Shown: one piece after another, positions 1 through 20,189 of the stretch
How positions within the stretch are numbered: the first letter of the stretch is position 1
How the letters are laid out: each line of letters opens with the position of its first letter
NCBI GenBank assembly: GCA_000727475.1
Contig: KL647294.1
Span: forward strand, 549,645 to 613,644
Direction of reading: 5' to 3'
Length of the DNA: 64,000 nucleotides
Source: Sarcocystis neurona
Taxonomy: Eukaryota > Apicomplexa > Conoidasida > Eucoccidiorida > Sarcocystidae
Notes under the pieces: model-generated
What the model was told of the DNA's origin: nothing
Database searches by the model: none
Seen by the model: only the letters and a program-made list of their open reading frames with translations
Program-made: the position numbers and the translations under genes

Positions 1-2320
1 CACTGGCGGGGACCACTTCTTCAGAGTGAAGGGGAAGTCAGTCAGGCAAGGCGTATTCATCTGCGTGACTAAAATGGCTAGGTCTTCATCCCTTACTTAT
101 AATGGCGAGGAAGCAATTCGCGAATGGACTGGATTATCTGCCGAAAGCGGGAGAGCACGGGTCGGTGTTATAAAGTCTGTACTATCGCGTGCTCAGTTCA
201 CGAGCACACTCGCAGAACTATACACATACTAATAAGAATCTCAGCTCCCAAGCTTTCATCCGGAGACATTTCGGTGTTCAATTGAACCAACAGTGCACGT
301 GCTGCGTAAAGCTTACGCAAATCGCCACGATCACCTGTTTACTAAGACGCTTTTGAAGCACCGGGCGCAAAGCCTTGGAACTCTTTTTGCAGAAGCTTTC
401 CAGGTGAATTACTGTGCTTCCACATCACCGTAAGAGATGTGCTCTCGATTAGCGATTCTGCATATTGGGTAGTAGTACTCTATTTCACACAGACCATTTC
501 CTTTCATCCGTAACTTCAAATGCTCTAGGGGATTCCTATAGTTGCACACGGGCTAAGACCTGTACGTGTGTATGCACGCCCTGAGAATGTATGCTTGTCG
601 TTGCTGTTTCACTCGGGGACACAAGCTGCACGAACACATCATCTGTGAATTTCATCACCATGTGAAGGAGAACTCCGTGAGTATGATTGACTGTATACAT
701 ATGTTTACGTGTATATACCATTCTGCATATATGCAGTTCAGACCGTCTCTACAAGAAAAGACTGCAACGCATACGGTTGCATTCTCTAGTAACAGCTGGG
801 CCGTTCTTGTATGAGGTCCTTTTGGATGCACGCAACGCTGGAGGGCAAAGTATGCGTAAGACTGCTCGTATTACGCATTCTCACTCAACAGAGAAAAGGG
901 CAAGCCTCTTCCTTTCCGGCTCTCCTGACCTCTGAAGACGTGCATCTCTGTGGATGCTTGAAAACACTTCGCTGCGAACAAGGGTTACGAGTATAAGTCT
1001 GTAACTTCAGGCGCGTCCGCGGGTGACACGTGTCGACCCCGTGCACGCAGACAGTGACAGGAAGCAACCACGGATGCCACCTGGGCTACTAAGAGACAGA
1101 CGTCCGGCGTGTTCAGACGTTCCTCGCTTTTGCGAAACAGACGAATTTGGATGCAAGCAGGCGTTCGCTTTGTTTCAGGCACACTATTCGAGATGCTGTG
1201 CAATGTCCTCCAAGTGCTGAAGGATGTGAAATCCTTCCTCATGAGAAAACACGTATGGAACTAGAGGTCTCTTTCACATGTTTCACACGACGAAACGCCA
1301 GCATAATGAGCGCGTCAACAGCACCAGCAGGAAGGAACACGTATGAGCAAAGCGTTTCTGTTCCAGTACACTGACAGCTCTAAGTTCGTCTGGAAATTCT
1401 CCACAGCCACACTGAAGGAAGGTGACAACTGCCTGCTGCACACAAACATGGAAAAGGTCGTGCGCCCTCCAGCACCGATCGCATCTGAAGCGCTGCTACC
1501 GATGGACAGCCAGGGCGGCAAGGATGGGTAGGGTACCAAATTGTGCGCCTTGATGACAAGAACCTCCTATACCCGCATGTGTATTCTGTGCGTATCCATA
1601 CCTGAACGGTATTGTCAACAAAGATCGCATGGCTTTGGCGCGTCCGTCCGCGACGTGGGGCATCTGCATCGTGACCCGGGACGTGTGCAGTGCCTGTAAA
1701 TACACAACAGATACGCACACCTTCAGAACTGGCTTCCACACTTCTTTCTGAACCCACTGTTGTAGCTGTGAACGGTTCTCGTCGCACGCTGCCGTCAGTT
1801 TGCAGCTACAACGACAAATTTTCGCAAACGAAGAGACAAGTTTGAGGTGTTTGGTGTGCGGCAACCTTTTTGAAAGTCATTTTTTGCCTATAAAGGGCTG
1901 CTTGGACTCCCTGGGAAGGCGACCGGTCGGTCAGTAGCTCTGGCTTGCTTTCGGTATTTTGCAGGGAAAAGCCGGTGAATTAACCGGAGCAGGATTCCTT
2001 GGGCACTCTACTCACTACCGTTCCATGCGCATGAAGTTAACACAGCAAAATGCGTGGCCTCTGTGCGTGCTTCTTAAGGGAGTTGGCCAACGTGGTAACA
2101 GGAGGGCTATTTTGTGAAATGGGAACGTGCTAACTACTGTTCCGTGCAGTACGCTTTGGGTGTGACTTTTTCGTAGTGGGGCGTGACTGATCGTCTATCC
2201 GGCAAACACATCAGTTCCCGAAACATCTGCGTGTTCTAAATCTCCAATTTTTCGCAAAAATGCTACTGCAGCCACTTAGCACATTCTTCGGAGAAGCCAG
2301 AAAACAAGCTCAGCGAAACG
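1..2320. other. No supported gene; 5' flank of CFAP100 homologue
   Basis: All six frames hold only short frames with no recognisable motif and no phase-consistent exon chain. The stretch just before 2321 could contain 5' UTR or an upstream exon of the CFAP100 homologue, but nothing shows it directly. Nothing else noted. Confidence 0.5.
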
Positions 2321-9963
<7,643 letters not shown>

Positions 9964-12900
9964 ATGACCACGTACGTCCAGAGTGCCTTCAGCAGGATAA
10001 TATGAGACCCGTGTATTCGAACCGTTCTGGGTGTGTCCCCAAAGGTGTGGGCAAAGAAGGAACTTACTACAGCACGTGTGCACCCCGTACCAGTTTTTGA
10101 CGAATTCGATAAACTCCCCAAGGGGGGGTATACGGAGCTGGAAGCGACATGAAACTGACTTTGCTTGAAACAAAAAGAATCTGAAGACCTATGCGTGCAA
10201 AGGGGTAATCACGCAAATGTACGGCGGCAGCTTATACCTCGTTGCTCATTGCACGTAACGAGAAAGCGATGGATGGTCAACCAACGGAGAGTCAGCAGGG
10301 GGAAAACATCCGTAGGTGCCAACACGCATGTGGGCACACTGCGGCCTGCCATGTGAACTACACCGGTGACCGAAGCTTGAGGGACGCGAATGCACCGGAT
10401 CCTCACGTTGTCTTATTCTCCCACAACGACAGCGAAGAAAATGGAAAGAAAAAACACACAAACTCACAGAGGAGGTCCTGTATGCCTTCACGGCAAACTG
10501 CGGCTTCGAACAAGTGAAATTTTTGCAAGATACTCAGTCAATTTAGCTGCGCATCGCTTGCCCAGAATCGAGACTTATTGAGCGGCCTGTTTAGAGGGCA
10601 TCTGCTACAATAAAGCCAGGATTTCGTGTTGTACTGTGTAAACAGTGCAATTTCGATGGAAGAAAACATCTGAACACATTCCTCCGCGAGCCAACACATG
10701 TGACAGCACAAACAGGATGTATATGGGCAGGAAGGACGGTGGGCAACTGCTTTTCTGTTGTAGCACGTCCTAGATTAGAAATACAGACGACAATCGTATA
10801 CTTTCGCAGGCGAGCATATCGCGTACAATTCGTGGCACACCCCCAATGAACTGCTGAGTAAAACTACTGTTCTGTGCCTCAGGCGATCCGTGAGTTATAA
10901 TCATAGTTATTGTTATATATTCAATGCCCCCAAAGTGCGTGAGGTGTACGCAGACCCGTGGCAATGCAGCATTACACGCCCGCACATCAATGCCTACTTA
11001 TATTCCTTTCTCACACGCGTAGAAGACATGTAGTCGCACGAGCATACATACACGTACACAGGTGTACATAGCCTGTTTAGATACGCATGCGCTGACGCGT
11101 GGCTGTGTATAGATACGGAGGCGTTGGCGTGTCTTAGTCTGTAGATACAGGTGCGTTGACAGGTACCTGTGTGTACACATACCGCTACACGTGTGCACAT
11201 TTGTATAGAATTAGGTGCGGTGGCACGTAACCATACCTACACAGTGCCACATGTAGGCGACAACTTCTTGCGTATATGTGTAATTAGTGCCAAAAGTATC
11301 ATACGTCTTAATACACATATATACGTATATGTATACGCATGTATGCATACGTGCGTATACTACACTCAAACATTTGGATAGAATGCTACACGTGCACATC
11401 CTCAGAAGAAACGGTGGACTCTCGTTTTATGATAAATCTAATGAACCACCATAGTCGATTGTAGCGGCCTCGCGCAGAAGTGGAACAGGCCCACAGATGC
11501 TGATGTTTTCACCGTGGGAGGAACTTTCTGCCGGATGATGCCGAAGATCACCCCTACCGGTGGACTTTCTCTCATAGACGATGGGGAAAGGTTCACATGA
11601 CTTGACCACTGAAAGGTCTTCTATGAGAGAATCTTAAACGAGTCGATGACATAACTCGTTCCCGCGCGATACGCACAATGACTTCGGAATGTGATGCAGA
11701 GCAGACGAGCTGCAGGTTAGAGGCTGGCATCTGGGGAACCTCGTGAGTGTGAGCGAATGCCGGGTGAGCGTATTCCGAAAAAATCCTGCACGCCTCCAGC
11801 TGCATTGAGGAGTGGCTTCAATGGGGATTTGTACAGCCACTGCCCTTGGGTGCACTGCAGTGCGCTGCAACGTATATGACTTTCAAAGAGACGTTCCAAT
11901 ACGTTCGTGACCCTCATCACGACAGGGCCACGCACCTCCTTACAATAGCCTTGATATCCTGAAGCAGCTTGATAAATTCATAAATCCTTAGTAATTGTAC
12001 CAGTATCTACGTGTGTATAGCTATATACATACATATATATGTGTATATATATATATATGTATATGTGGACTTTGTGTCTGAATCTTTCGTCCCATAGAGC
12101 CTCGTACACCACGCCCTGTAATGCTGCGTCTGGTTCCATATCCAGGAGCCGGGTATGCAAGGAAGAACACATGTGTTCTTCGGTTACAGGTAACTGGCGG
12201 GGATGTCTCTACTGGACACATTTTTGCGAGTCTTCCACGTTGTTTGAAGCACACGCAGTCAAATATACCTTGCGCCTTTTGCAAGTCAACCAACATGAGA
12301 ATATTCAGCGTCTGTCGCGACATTTTCAATATACTATCAAAATTGTAGATCTTCTGGCTGCTCGATTGATTCCTTTTGAAGATGTGTTATTGCTGAGCAT
12401 AACTCAGCCCTTCCCTGAAGTATGCACTAAATGGGCTGAAAAGGTTTTAGTGCTCAGTCTCTCAAACGTTGGTGCGCGTGCACTGTTTTTGTTGAGCAAA
12501 CGAATAAAAAGGACTTGCGACACATAGGCGACTCTGGGTCCGGACAGACCGCAAGTAGAAGAAGCGCCTCTGTGTGGGGTCAGCCGTGTGCAAAAAAAGG
12601 TGGGCGTGTAGTCCACAAAAGTGGCCGGCCAGAATGAGTCAGAAGACGTTTTCTGTCTTACTATGCCTTTGTATAAGATGCCCTCACGCCATTCTTCCGT
12701 CTGCTTCGCTCTCCTGTTAATTCCGGTCCGCATAGTCTGTAAGGTGCACTTACGTAGGTAGCTTGTTGACCTACCTGCAGACCTTTCACACGTGACCCGG
12801 CTTCATGAAAATGGGAATTCCGCAATCGGAAGCGGGGAAACGTGTTGCAACATTCTTGGCAGCCTGCCGGTATCTGACCTTTCAGAGATGCGTCACTTTT

Positions 12901-12999
12901 GTCCCTAAGCGTATTTCTGAGGAAGTCGGGAGCCTCCAACTAGAGTTTGAGGTGGCAAGCAGCATTAAATTTTGGGTGGCTCTAGTATTTCTCTGCGTG
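9964..12999. other. Intergenic, no supported gene
   Basis: Contains GTATAC/TATATA microsatellite at about 11311-11350 and 12022-12066. A plus-strand open frame around 12190-12527 has amphipathic composition but no splice partner, so it is not called. Nothing else stands out. Confidence 0.45.
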
Positions 13000-13914
13000 T
13001 TACTTGAGAGGTCTTTTCTGTCGTGTGTGAGGTGAAAGCGGTGGGCCCTTTGGTTGCATCTCAGGATCCATCGGATACATATACGGCGGATGGGTGGAGA
13101 AGTCCGCTGATGTGCGTTCCTGTAGTTTCCAGTAGTCTTCACGAGAAATTCGTTCCACCTCGTCGTCGTCTCTGTCTTCGGCAGCCTGTTTTGACCCAGC
13201 TGTCATATGTGTTTCTGTACCACCCTCCCTTTTGCAGGAGCCGTTGCCGGTACCGCTGAAAGTACCGTGCACGACACGCTGCTGAGAAATGCTTTTTTCT
13301 TTGAAAACTCCCCCCTCAACTGCATCTCCTGGCGGAGCGCCATAAGCAGAAGAGGGACCTTGTTTCATTCGCGCTGGAGGGTCCGCAAAGCTCATACCTG
13401 TAGACGGTTGGCAAGGAGATTTTGCGGTGTAGCTGCTGTGATTCCCCTTCAGGTCACTGGGATAGTCACCCCTACAGGCTGCACCATCTTCTTGTTTCTT
13501 CTTTTTTCCAGAACCCTCAGTGACCCCTTTACTTATGATCTTTTCTGCCGCCGCCACTTTCGTGGAAGAAAACCGCACCGCCCGCCTCCCCGTGACAGAC
13601 TCTGACAAGGTGTACTGTTCAGAGAACGAATTATCTGTTTGAGCAAGGCAAATAAAATTATCGGGTAGGATGGAAGCACCCAGAGGAAGAATGAGATGGT
13701 TATGAAGTTGAAAGTAGTGCAACCGCTGCTGTTGACTATTTCTGTGTAATCTCTGTACTACGGGTGATGTAAGGACGCGGGGAGACGTGGCCCTCCCCCA
13801 ACGGCCTTGGAACAACGCGTAAAGTACACGCGATAAAGTAAGATTCGCCATTTGGGAAGTAAAAAAAGGTGTACTGGCGAAAGCCATCCACGCCCCGGGA
13901 GAGGGATGCGTCAC
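13000..13914 (-). CDS. Unknown protein, possible mitochondrial precursor (single exon, 304 residues)
   Basis: Longest open frame of its area and unspliced as read. The first ~90 residues are rich in Arg, Ser, Leu, Gln and almost free of acidic residues (MANLTLSRVLYALFQGRWGR is an alternative start 21 codons in), which resembles a mitochondrial presequence. The middle is Lys/Gly/Ser-rich low complexity. The last 60 residues change character: a DRDDDEVERISREDYWKLQ segment, then a Pro/Met-rich tail (YPMDPEMQPKGPPLS). The shift from basic to conserved-looking tail suggests a real gene, but I recognise no family. Overlapping plus-strand frames are shadows. A downstream exon cannot be excluded. Confidence 0.4.
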   Translation of the reverse strand: MTHPSPGAWMAFASTPFFTSQMANLTLSRVLYALFQGRWGRATSPRVLTSPVVQRLHRNSQQQRLHYFQLHNHLILPLGASILPDNFICLAQTDNSFSEQYTLSESVTGRRAVRFSSTKVAAAEKIISKGVTEGSGKKKKQEDGAACRGDYPSDLKGNHSSYTAKSPCQPSTGMSFADPPARMKQGPSSAYGAPPGDAVEGGVFKEKSISQQRVVHGTFSGTGNGSCKREGGTETHMTAGSKQAAEDRDDDEVERISREDYWKLQERTSADFSTHPPYMYPMDPEMQPKGPPLSPHTRQKRPLK

Positions 13915-14692
13915 CCGTTACCCGAGCAAAAAAACCACATGGCGTGTAAAATCGCGTCGCTTCTGCACCCCCGTGGAAAGCGCTAGCTCCAACTGCATAT
14001 GCACGACTTAGAGGTGTACCTGCGTGGCAAGACGCGAAATGTTCGCAGCGGAACCTTAAGGAGGATGAAAGAAGTCTACTCGACAGCTGACAGTGAGTCC
14101 TTCCCTGCATGGGATATTGCCGTAAAGAAGTTGTTCGTCAGAAAACCGACAATCGTCTCGAGACAGCGTGAACGCGTACAGTGATAGATGAGGAAGCACA
14201 CATGCTTGGCCGCTCCACCGCGTTCACTCGCATAGCCACACGTACGTTGTTACACACACATTAGTACTCCTGCAGATATAGCGGAAGTTGCGAAAATCTT
14301 ATTAATGCGGCCAATGCAACAGGCCTGCGCACGTACGCAGGAAGGCCGGATGCCCTCGGAACTCGGCGTGGGTAACAATAACAATCCAGTGTGGTAGTCC
14401 ACGAACAGTGCGTTCGAGTGCAGGATAAAACCTGGCTGCTCCACGCCACAAGCCGTGTTGTATCACGTAGGAGAAGACATCTTGACTTTGACGCGAGTGT
14501 ACAGCTCCGTCGGATCAGACAGTGTGAGTGTATGCGAGCCTCGATAAAAGGAGAGAGAGGCTATAGCACGCACGCGATCTTCGGGTAGTCACTAAAAAGA
14601 AGAGAGCTGCTATTATTCGAAGCAACTTTGAGTCGCGGCGTTGTCCCCACGGTTTTTTTACGTATGCAGCGAGTGTCTCTAGTTACGCGCTT

Positions 14693-14862
14693 TGGACGAA
14701 TATGCCACAGCCACTGATAGTCTTTTCGCATATACACATTCTAGACGCGTGCTCGAATTCGTCACCTGTTCGGTCCGTGGACGAATATGCCACAGCCACT
14801 GATAGTCTTTTCGCATATACACATTCTAGACGCGTGCTCGAATTCGTCACCTGTTCGGTCCG
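14693..14862. repeat. Perfect 85-bp tandem duplication
   Basis: TGGACGAATATGCCACAGCC begins at 14693 and again at 14778, and I see no mismatch through GTTCGGTCCG at the end of each copy. The two copies share an identical short frame, but no gene context is seen. Perfect identity suggests a recent event or an assembly artefact. Confidence 0.9.
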
Positions 14863-16646
14863 AGAAGTGTCGCGCAGGGAGTAACAGCACTCAGCGTGTT
14901 CTTGCAGTTATTACGCGTAAACCGCCTCCGAGTAGACTGAGCCAGTGTTCAAACTGACTTGGATTTAAACCGTCGCTAAAAGCCCTTCACGGCGCGGGTC
15001 CGACAGTTTTCTAAACATTGCCATTGGCATTATCCACGTTACAACGCGTTGTACCAGTTGTTGGCTTCATGCTCCCTTGTTAATACAAAGTTCCTCGTGT
15101 CCACTTTGGAGGCGGCGGGGAGATGGACCCGAGTTCTCCGTTTATCCGTGAGCCACTTATACCAGGATGCCGCGACTGTAATACGACTCTTCTTCAATGT
15201 CAGTGCTTACTGCTACGTTTCACAGAGATAATTTCATGTAATAATACTGAGGTTCATGCTCAGCTGAGGTTGCACCCTCACGCGAAGAATGGCAAGCTTT
15301 GCTAATACGCCTTTTGCAAGGTTCGCAGCTTGCACGGCGGCCGGACAGCCCTGGTGCCTACGAAAAAAGAGCGTGGACCAGCTTCTGACATAGAAGTGCG
15401 GCGCAGATCCCCGTCAGACTTGCAACCGCAACCGCGCAGATGTATTCCACGAGGCCGACGTTCGTTGATGTAGCTGTAAAGAAAAATTCCTTCCGTTGAG
15501 CCGCTTCCTTCCTGTCTGTCTCTTTATCGTAAGCAGAGATACGGACAGTTCCTCCCGTTCAGGATCATCTTACCTGCCCAATCGCTTTATCGCCTACTAG
15601 TACCAGTAAGTTCACTGTGTTCTGCCGTACTTGCACGCTCGTGAACACTTCAGCGCTGGTCCTGCAGGACAAGGGCAGTCTGCATTGTAGGTGCCAAAAG
15701 AGGGAAGAAGTGATCTCGTGCTTGTGTAGCGTGGGGATGCATTCGGAGAATACCCGCCACATGGGGATATCATTGTTTGACTTCTTCTCGCAGCCGTCTT
15801 CTTTGTGTGATATTTAACACGCACCATCTTTTACTATTACCCGCCTTCAAAGCAACAGAAATCTACATCCTAACCCAAGAGCTGTAAATCGCGCTTCAAT
15901 GTAAAAGTAAAAACAAGGGACGCAAGCGAATCGCCTTCACTAAGAAGGTGAGCTCTAAGTAGAGCTTTGTTCCGAAAGAATCGCTCACTTCCCCCGTGGC
16001 ATGGTTTTCTGGCTTCTCAGACTCACCAGTTGGCGGTTGACCTGATGGGAGGAGCCACATGCAAAACTCGCACGATGGGGGTGTGAGTAAACATATTCCT
16101 TAGAAACCGCTGCGACTCGGCTGAGCATAATGGTTGGCAGACGACAGTGCAGAAATGTATCTACCAAATTTTATACGTGTGTAGTGTATGTACGTTTCCA
16201 GGACACATTAAACACGTATACGCAAGTTAAGCTTATGGCCGTTTATATGTCTGCATATATGACATCGCACGTGAAGGGTATGTTAAGCGACTACGTCAAG
16301 ATTTACACGTGATGTGTGCTCGGTGTATGTGTTGTGGACAGCACTTTCAAAACCGTGATTCTTCTAAGCGAACCCCTCGAGGCTTGTAAGTCACCAAAGC
16401 GTGCAGTCCTTGGTAAGGCATTACGTACTTGAGTGGGGTGATACTCTATGCACATGCTTATATACACGTATGTCTTGAGACGTGTATAGTTAAACTTACG
16501 TGTAAACAAATGCATGTATCGTGAATATACTATAATGTACACACGTACATGTATCATAAACATGTACAGGTGTACTTGGGCTGAGGTACTCATGGTACTG
16601 GGTACTTGCACCGTGTCCAACTGTGCAGAGGACGGTGGCATCTAGC

Positions 16647-16711
16647 GAGCGCGTACCGCCAGTGTATTTTCACCCCCCCCCCCCAGCGCGTAACGCCAGT
16701 GTATTTTCACC
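16647..16711. repeat. 37-bp imperfect duplication around a C12 run
   Basis: AGCGCGTA(C/A)CGCCAGTGTA followed by TTTTCACC occurs at about 16648 and 16685, separated by a run of twelve C. The homopolymer is a likely place for sequencing-length error. Confidence 0.75.
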
Positions 16712-16740
16712 TGAAATCTGTTTTACTTCCATTGCAATTT

Positions 16741-17020
16741 TTATTGGACGAAGTCGACGAAACCATCAGTATTGAAAAGCTCGCTGAATCTTTCGCTGGG
16801 TTGTCCACAAAAGTCAAGACCACAGGACTGTTCACCTGCCAAACGACGGTTGTCCACGTGACGCCCTCCGACGGCCTCTTCGCACGCGTAGGCATGCGTC
16901 GACGGTGGTCGACCTGCCCCTTCTTCAACAATGCGGTGCATGCCTTCGAAGTACTTTTCAGCGCCTTTTCGCTTTTGTTGGAATTTTTGCTCGTAAACTT
17001 GTGAAGCACACACAAGTCGC
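16741..17020. other. Region open on both strands, coding strand undecided
   Basis: About 280 bases stay open in one plus frame and two minus frames. The minus frame that follows a TTCACAAG acceptor-like site (VYEQKFQQKRKGAEKY... ending GFVDFVQ and TAA at 16741) reads most like protein and includes RRLAGE; the plus frame (EVDETISIEKLAESF...) is also plausible. No flanking exon resolves the choice. Confidence 0.25.
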
Positions 17021-17686
17021 CCGCACTACATGTCTCAGTAACTAATCGATCTATAAGCTTCACAGACAGAAGTTCTGCCAGTGTAGCGGATTTGTAGCTG
17101 GGAACCAGTTCACGTCCGCAGCTGCGCACTGCCGTGGTTTCTTGGACGACATCTCTTGTCCACCTCCTCTGAAGGCGCGCACAAATGTCTGTACGTCTTT
17201 ACCACTTGATTAATGTTTCCGCATATATGTGTACATATGTTCTTACGTGTCTTCCTTGGCTATTCGTCCCGATCTCCACATGAATGCACCTCAAACTGAA
17301 GAGTGCAGTTTTCTTGATCCTCAAGTACATCTGTGGAAACGTTCGTGTCTGTCAGCAATTGACACTGCCGGAAAAGGACCAATGCGACATGTCTTAGATA
17401 AGCCGTACAGTGTCAAGGATACTGATAAACATCCGAATCGACGGAATGTAATGAATGCCTGCTGCGCTCGCAAACGCTGCAGATGAACCCTCACCGGAAC
17501 GAAACTGGTTTCGAAGGAACTACTACGTAGACAGTGCCGCCTCAGCAGTGTTTTTTCGTGCACACGACCGAATTCGCCTTCTGCGGACAATTCCCTCCCT
17601 CACTGGCGTGAAGCGTCGTTACCGCGTTTCTCCTTTTCCTCTTCCTTGGTCACTCGTCTTTCTCTGCGCTTTCAGCGTCGAAAAGA

Positions 17687-19001
17687 ATGGTGTATCAGAA
17701 CGAACCACCCCAGTTTGTGTTGAGCCACTGCGTACCCCTGCACCATACACACGATGTATTGTGTCTTGTGTCTGGATCCGATTGTGCGTGGACGTGATTT
17801 GTACGTAGCACTATCACACATGGTCGGTCAGTCAATGCGTGATACCGCTCCGTAGCATGCAGCATTACTTGTGTGACGTATATTCCTGTAGTTGTGCGTG
17901 TATGCATGCTCACCAACGGGCGCGAGCCCGTGGGCTGATAGAGAACCACGCTTGCGCGTAGTGCCAGTGGTCGAAAATGTAAAAATCACATGTGTGCGCA
18001 CTTGTACTTTTGTACCACACTATACGTACGACAGTGGAGGACCTGGCTCACTCTCAAGCGGGCACACATTGCTAATCTATTCAAGCGAGCTTATATGCGT
18101 AACGTAGTCCCCACCCACACATTTCAAGCTGACGAAACCCATGCGGGTACGTGGTATGCAAAAAGAATTCTTGTCCTATTGTGCGCATGTGTTTGCGGAT
18201 CTTCGGCTGGGGTGCATGCCATGCCCCTTTTCCATTCAACGTATTCCTTCATGCACCCGGGGCTGCACTCGCCTTTCTTCTCCATCCCGTTATATTTATG
18301 TGTTGGCAACGTGCCCTTTTCCGTACTGTCATAAAGTATATTGCAGTTCTGTGTGCGCGAGGGGAGCCGCCTGATGCGTCGGTAGGGTCGTGCAGGGTAC
18401 TTTTATCAGAGAGCCTTTCAAAATGGTGAAGTTTTCGGAGGCGAAGAAACGTGACCTGATTGATCTTCTCAACGCAGCCAGCAACTCCAAGGAGCGCAAC
18501 AGAATCGTCAAGCAGCTTAAAAAGTTTGATCCCTGTCCACGCAGAGAGCTCGACGACAATTTTGATGCAAAAGATTGCACCTGCAAGAAGTACAATCAAA
18601 CACAATACTACATGTAAGTGACAAGCGAAGGTGCCAACTGTTGTTGTAAGATATTTTAAACACGAAACTCACGCTGACGCTTTGTTTGCGTCGGGAGTAG
18701 TGGTGCCTGGGACCTTACCTTTTGTTTCAGTCGTCGGCGACCTCGTGCAGAGCTCATGTATGACTGCGTTGACGAGCAGACTTGGTCTTTCTGTAAAACA
18801 GGTGACTTTAAGAGCTACACCAAAGTTGTACTCAGACACGGCCGAGAGACGCGATTTGAGATGATTGGGGATATTCGTTTCCGTGCGAAAGGTGCACTTG
18901 ACGTGATTTTCATGCGGAGCACGGCGCAGCTAGGAAAGCGGCCAAGCTCTCGAAAGAAGAATCCACTGAAGGACCTAGCGAATGTACACAACACTCTCTG
19001 A
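17687..19001 (+). CDS. Unknown 200-residue protein, four exons
   Basis: Exons 17687-17731, 18035-18103, 18396-18613 and 18731-19001 join in consistent phase (0, 0, 2) with GT/AG borders and give 200 residues ending at TGA. The start ATG has A at -3 and follows a pyrimidine-rich tract, so it could instead be an internal Met of an exon starting at 17676; an upstream frame (MPAALANAADE at 17455) might be an extra first exon but its join is not resolved. The protein is basic with a WRTWLTLKRAHIANLFKRAY helix, a KKYNQTQYYIRRRPRAEL segment and scattered Cys (CTCKK, CVDEQTWSFC). No family recognised; the composition would suit a mitochondrial or ribonucleoprotein subunit, which is a guess. Confidence 0.5.
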
Positions 19002-20189
19002 GAGGTGTGATAGCACACATACTCAGCGGCCGCTATCCTCTGGTGTATGAAACTCTTCGCGGAAGAACAGCCACTGGTCGACCTCACTACACATACGTGT
19101 GCGTCAAGACAGTGAGGAGCACTGGTCGCAGAGGAAGTTTCTGGGGATTCACTATCCATTTTCACCGTAGACATTCGTTCTCGTGAAACGTGTTCTGCGC
19201 AGCACTATACGTAAAACGCCTACGAAGAGATGCGCTGGTACTACGCAGGAAGGTTGCAGGTGAGCGCAGTTTGACATGTGGTAGCTGAGAACATGCCCTT
19301 CCAGTTGAGGGATTCACGTGGCTCTCCGGACAATCGCCTGTTTACAAGTGGTCTCAAACTGGTGCGGCAAAGTATTCACGGATTCAACGGTGGGCCCCGC
19401 CTAGAGAAGCTATAACCATAATTTCGGGTGTTACGACTTGTAGCGCCGAAAGTGCGTTCCGCAGAAGTGTAGCGCCGAAAGTGCGTTCCGCAGAATAAGG
19501 ACAACATCTAACGTGCACCAAAGCGACAAGTGTGTTTGCGGTCTGTATGCATGTGTGGGAATACAGTCGCTTTTTGCATTTCCATGAATTAGGGCTTGGC
19601 TCGCTATTTTTGCTGATCTTGCGAACACATGAAGACAGTGCTTTTGTCGTCCTCACGATCGTAGGCCGTCGCGTAGATATCTCTTGTTTCGAGTAAGAAT
19701 TCACGTGAAGTGGAGAAATTAAGGTGCCGCTGTTGGAGAGGTGAGGGGCACAAGCCACATTTTTCGGAAGACGTGTAGTAGTCGCCGTTATTATTGAGCG
19801 GGTAGCGGTCGCAAAACGAAGAAGGTAAGGAGCGTCCGTGGAAAACGTAGGTGTAGAACACATATAAAGAGACGCCGTCTGTCCGTGGAAGCGCTCTTTT
19901 CTTCTTCCGCGTGGACACAGCTTTACCGAACACCCGCGCGTTCGTCCGTATGTGCGTGGGGATCTGCAAACGAACCGCGAAGTCAGACAGTGAAGAGGTA
20001 GATGCTACGGCCGTCTCCCATTTAGTCATACGCATATTCACATGTAGGGGAGTCAAGCTATACAGTGGCGGATTACTACGGTCGGCGCTTTTTCGTACGT
20101 GAACCCGTAGGTGTCTACGGGTTTTATGCCTGTGTGCGACCTGGAACCTATTTCCTGCTAGTGTGTTATACACCGGTTTTCCTGTGCAG
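19002..20189. other. Intergenic or 5' part of next gene
   Basis: Holds the 29-bp duplication at 19441. Short coding-like segments lie on the plus strand at about 19908-19997 (ends SDSEE before GTAGAT) and 20050-20110 (VADYYGRRFFVREP before GTAGGT), which may be upstream exons of the Cys-rich gene that follows, but their phases were not reconciled. A minus-strand frame over 19604-20173 is considered a shadow. Confidence 0.3.
19441..19495. repeat. 29-bp tandem duplication
   Basis: TAGCGCCGAAAGTGCGTTCC followed by GCAGAA occurs at 19441 and 19470, separated by GTG. Two copies only. Confidence 0.9.

Noticed and set aside
12039..12527. Plus-strand frame ending ...LLAARLIPFEDVLLLSITQP
   Set aside because: Amphipathic composition only; begins in a TATA microsatellite, no acceptor/donor chain or homology.
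19604..20173. 189-codon minus frame
   Set aside because: Low homology and conflicts with coding-like plus-strand segments; no partner exon.
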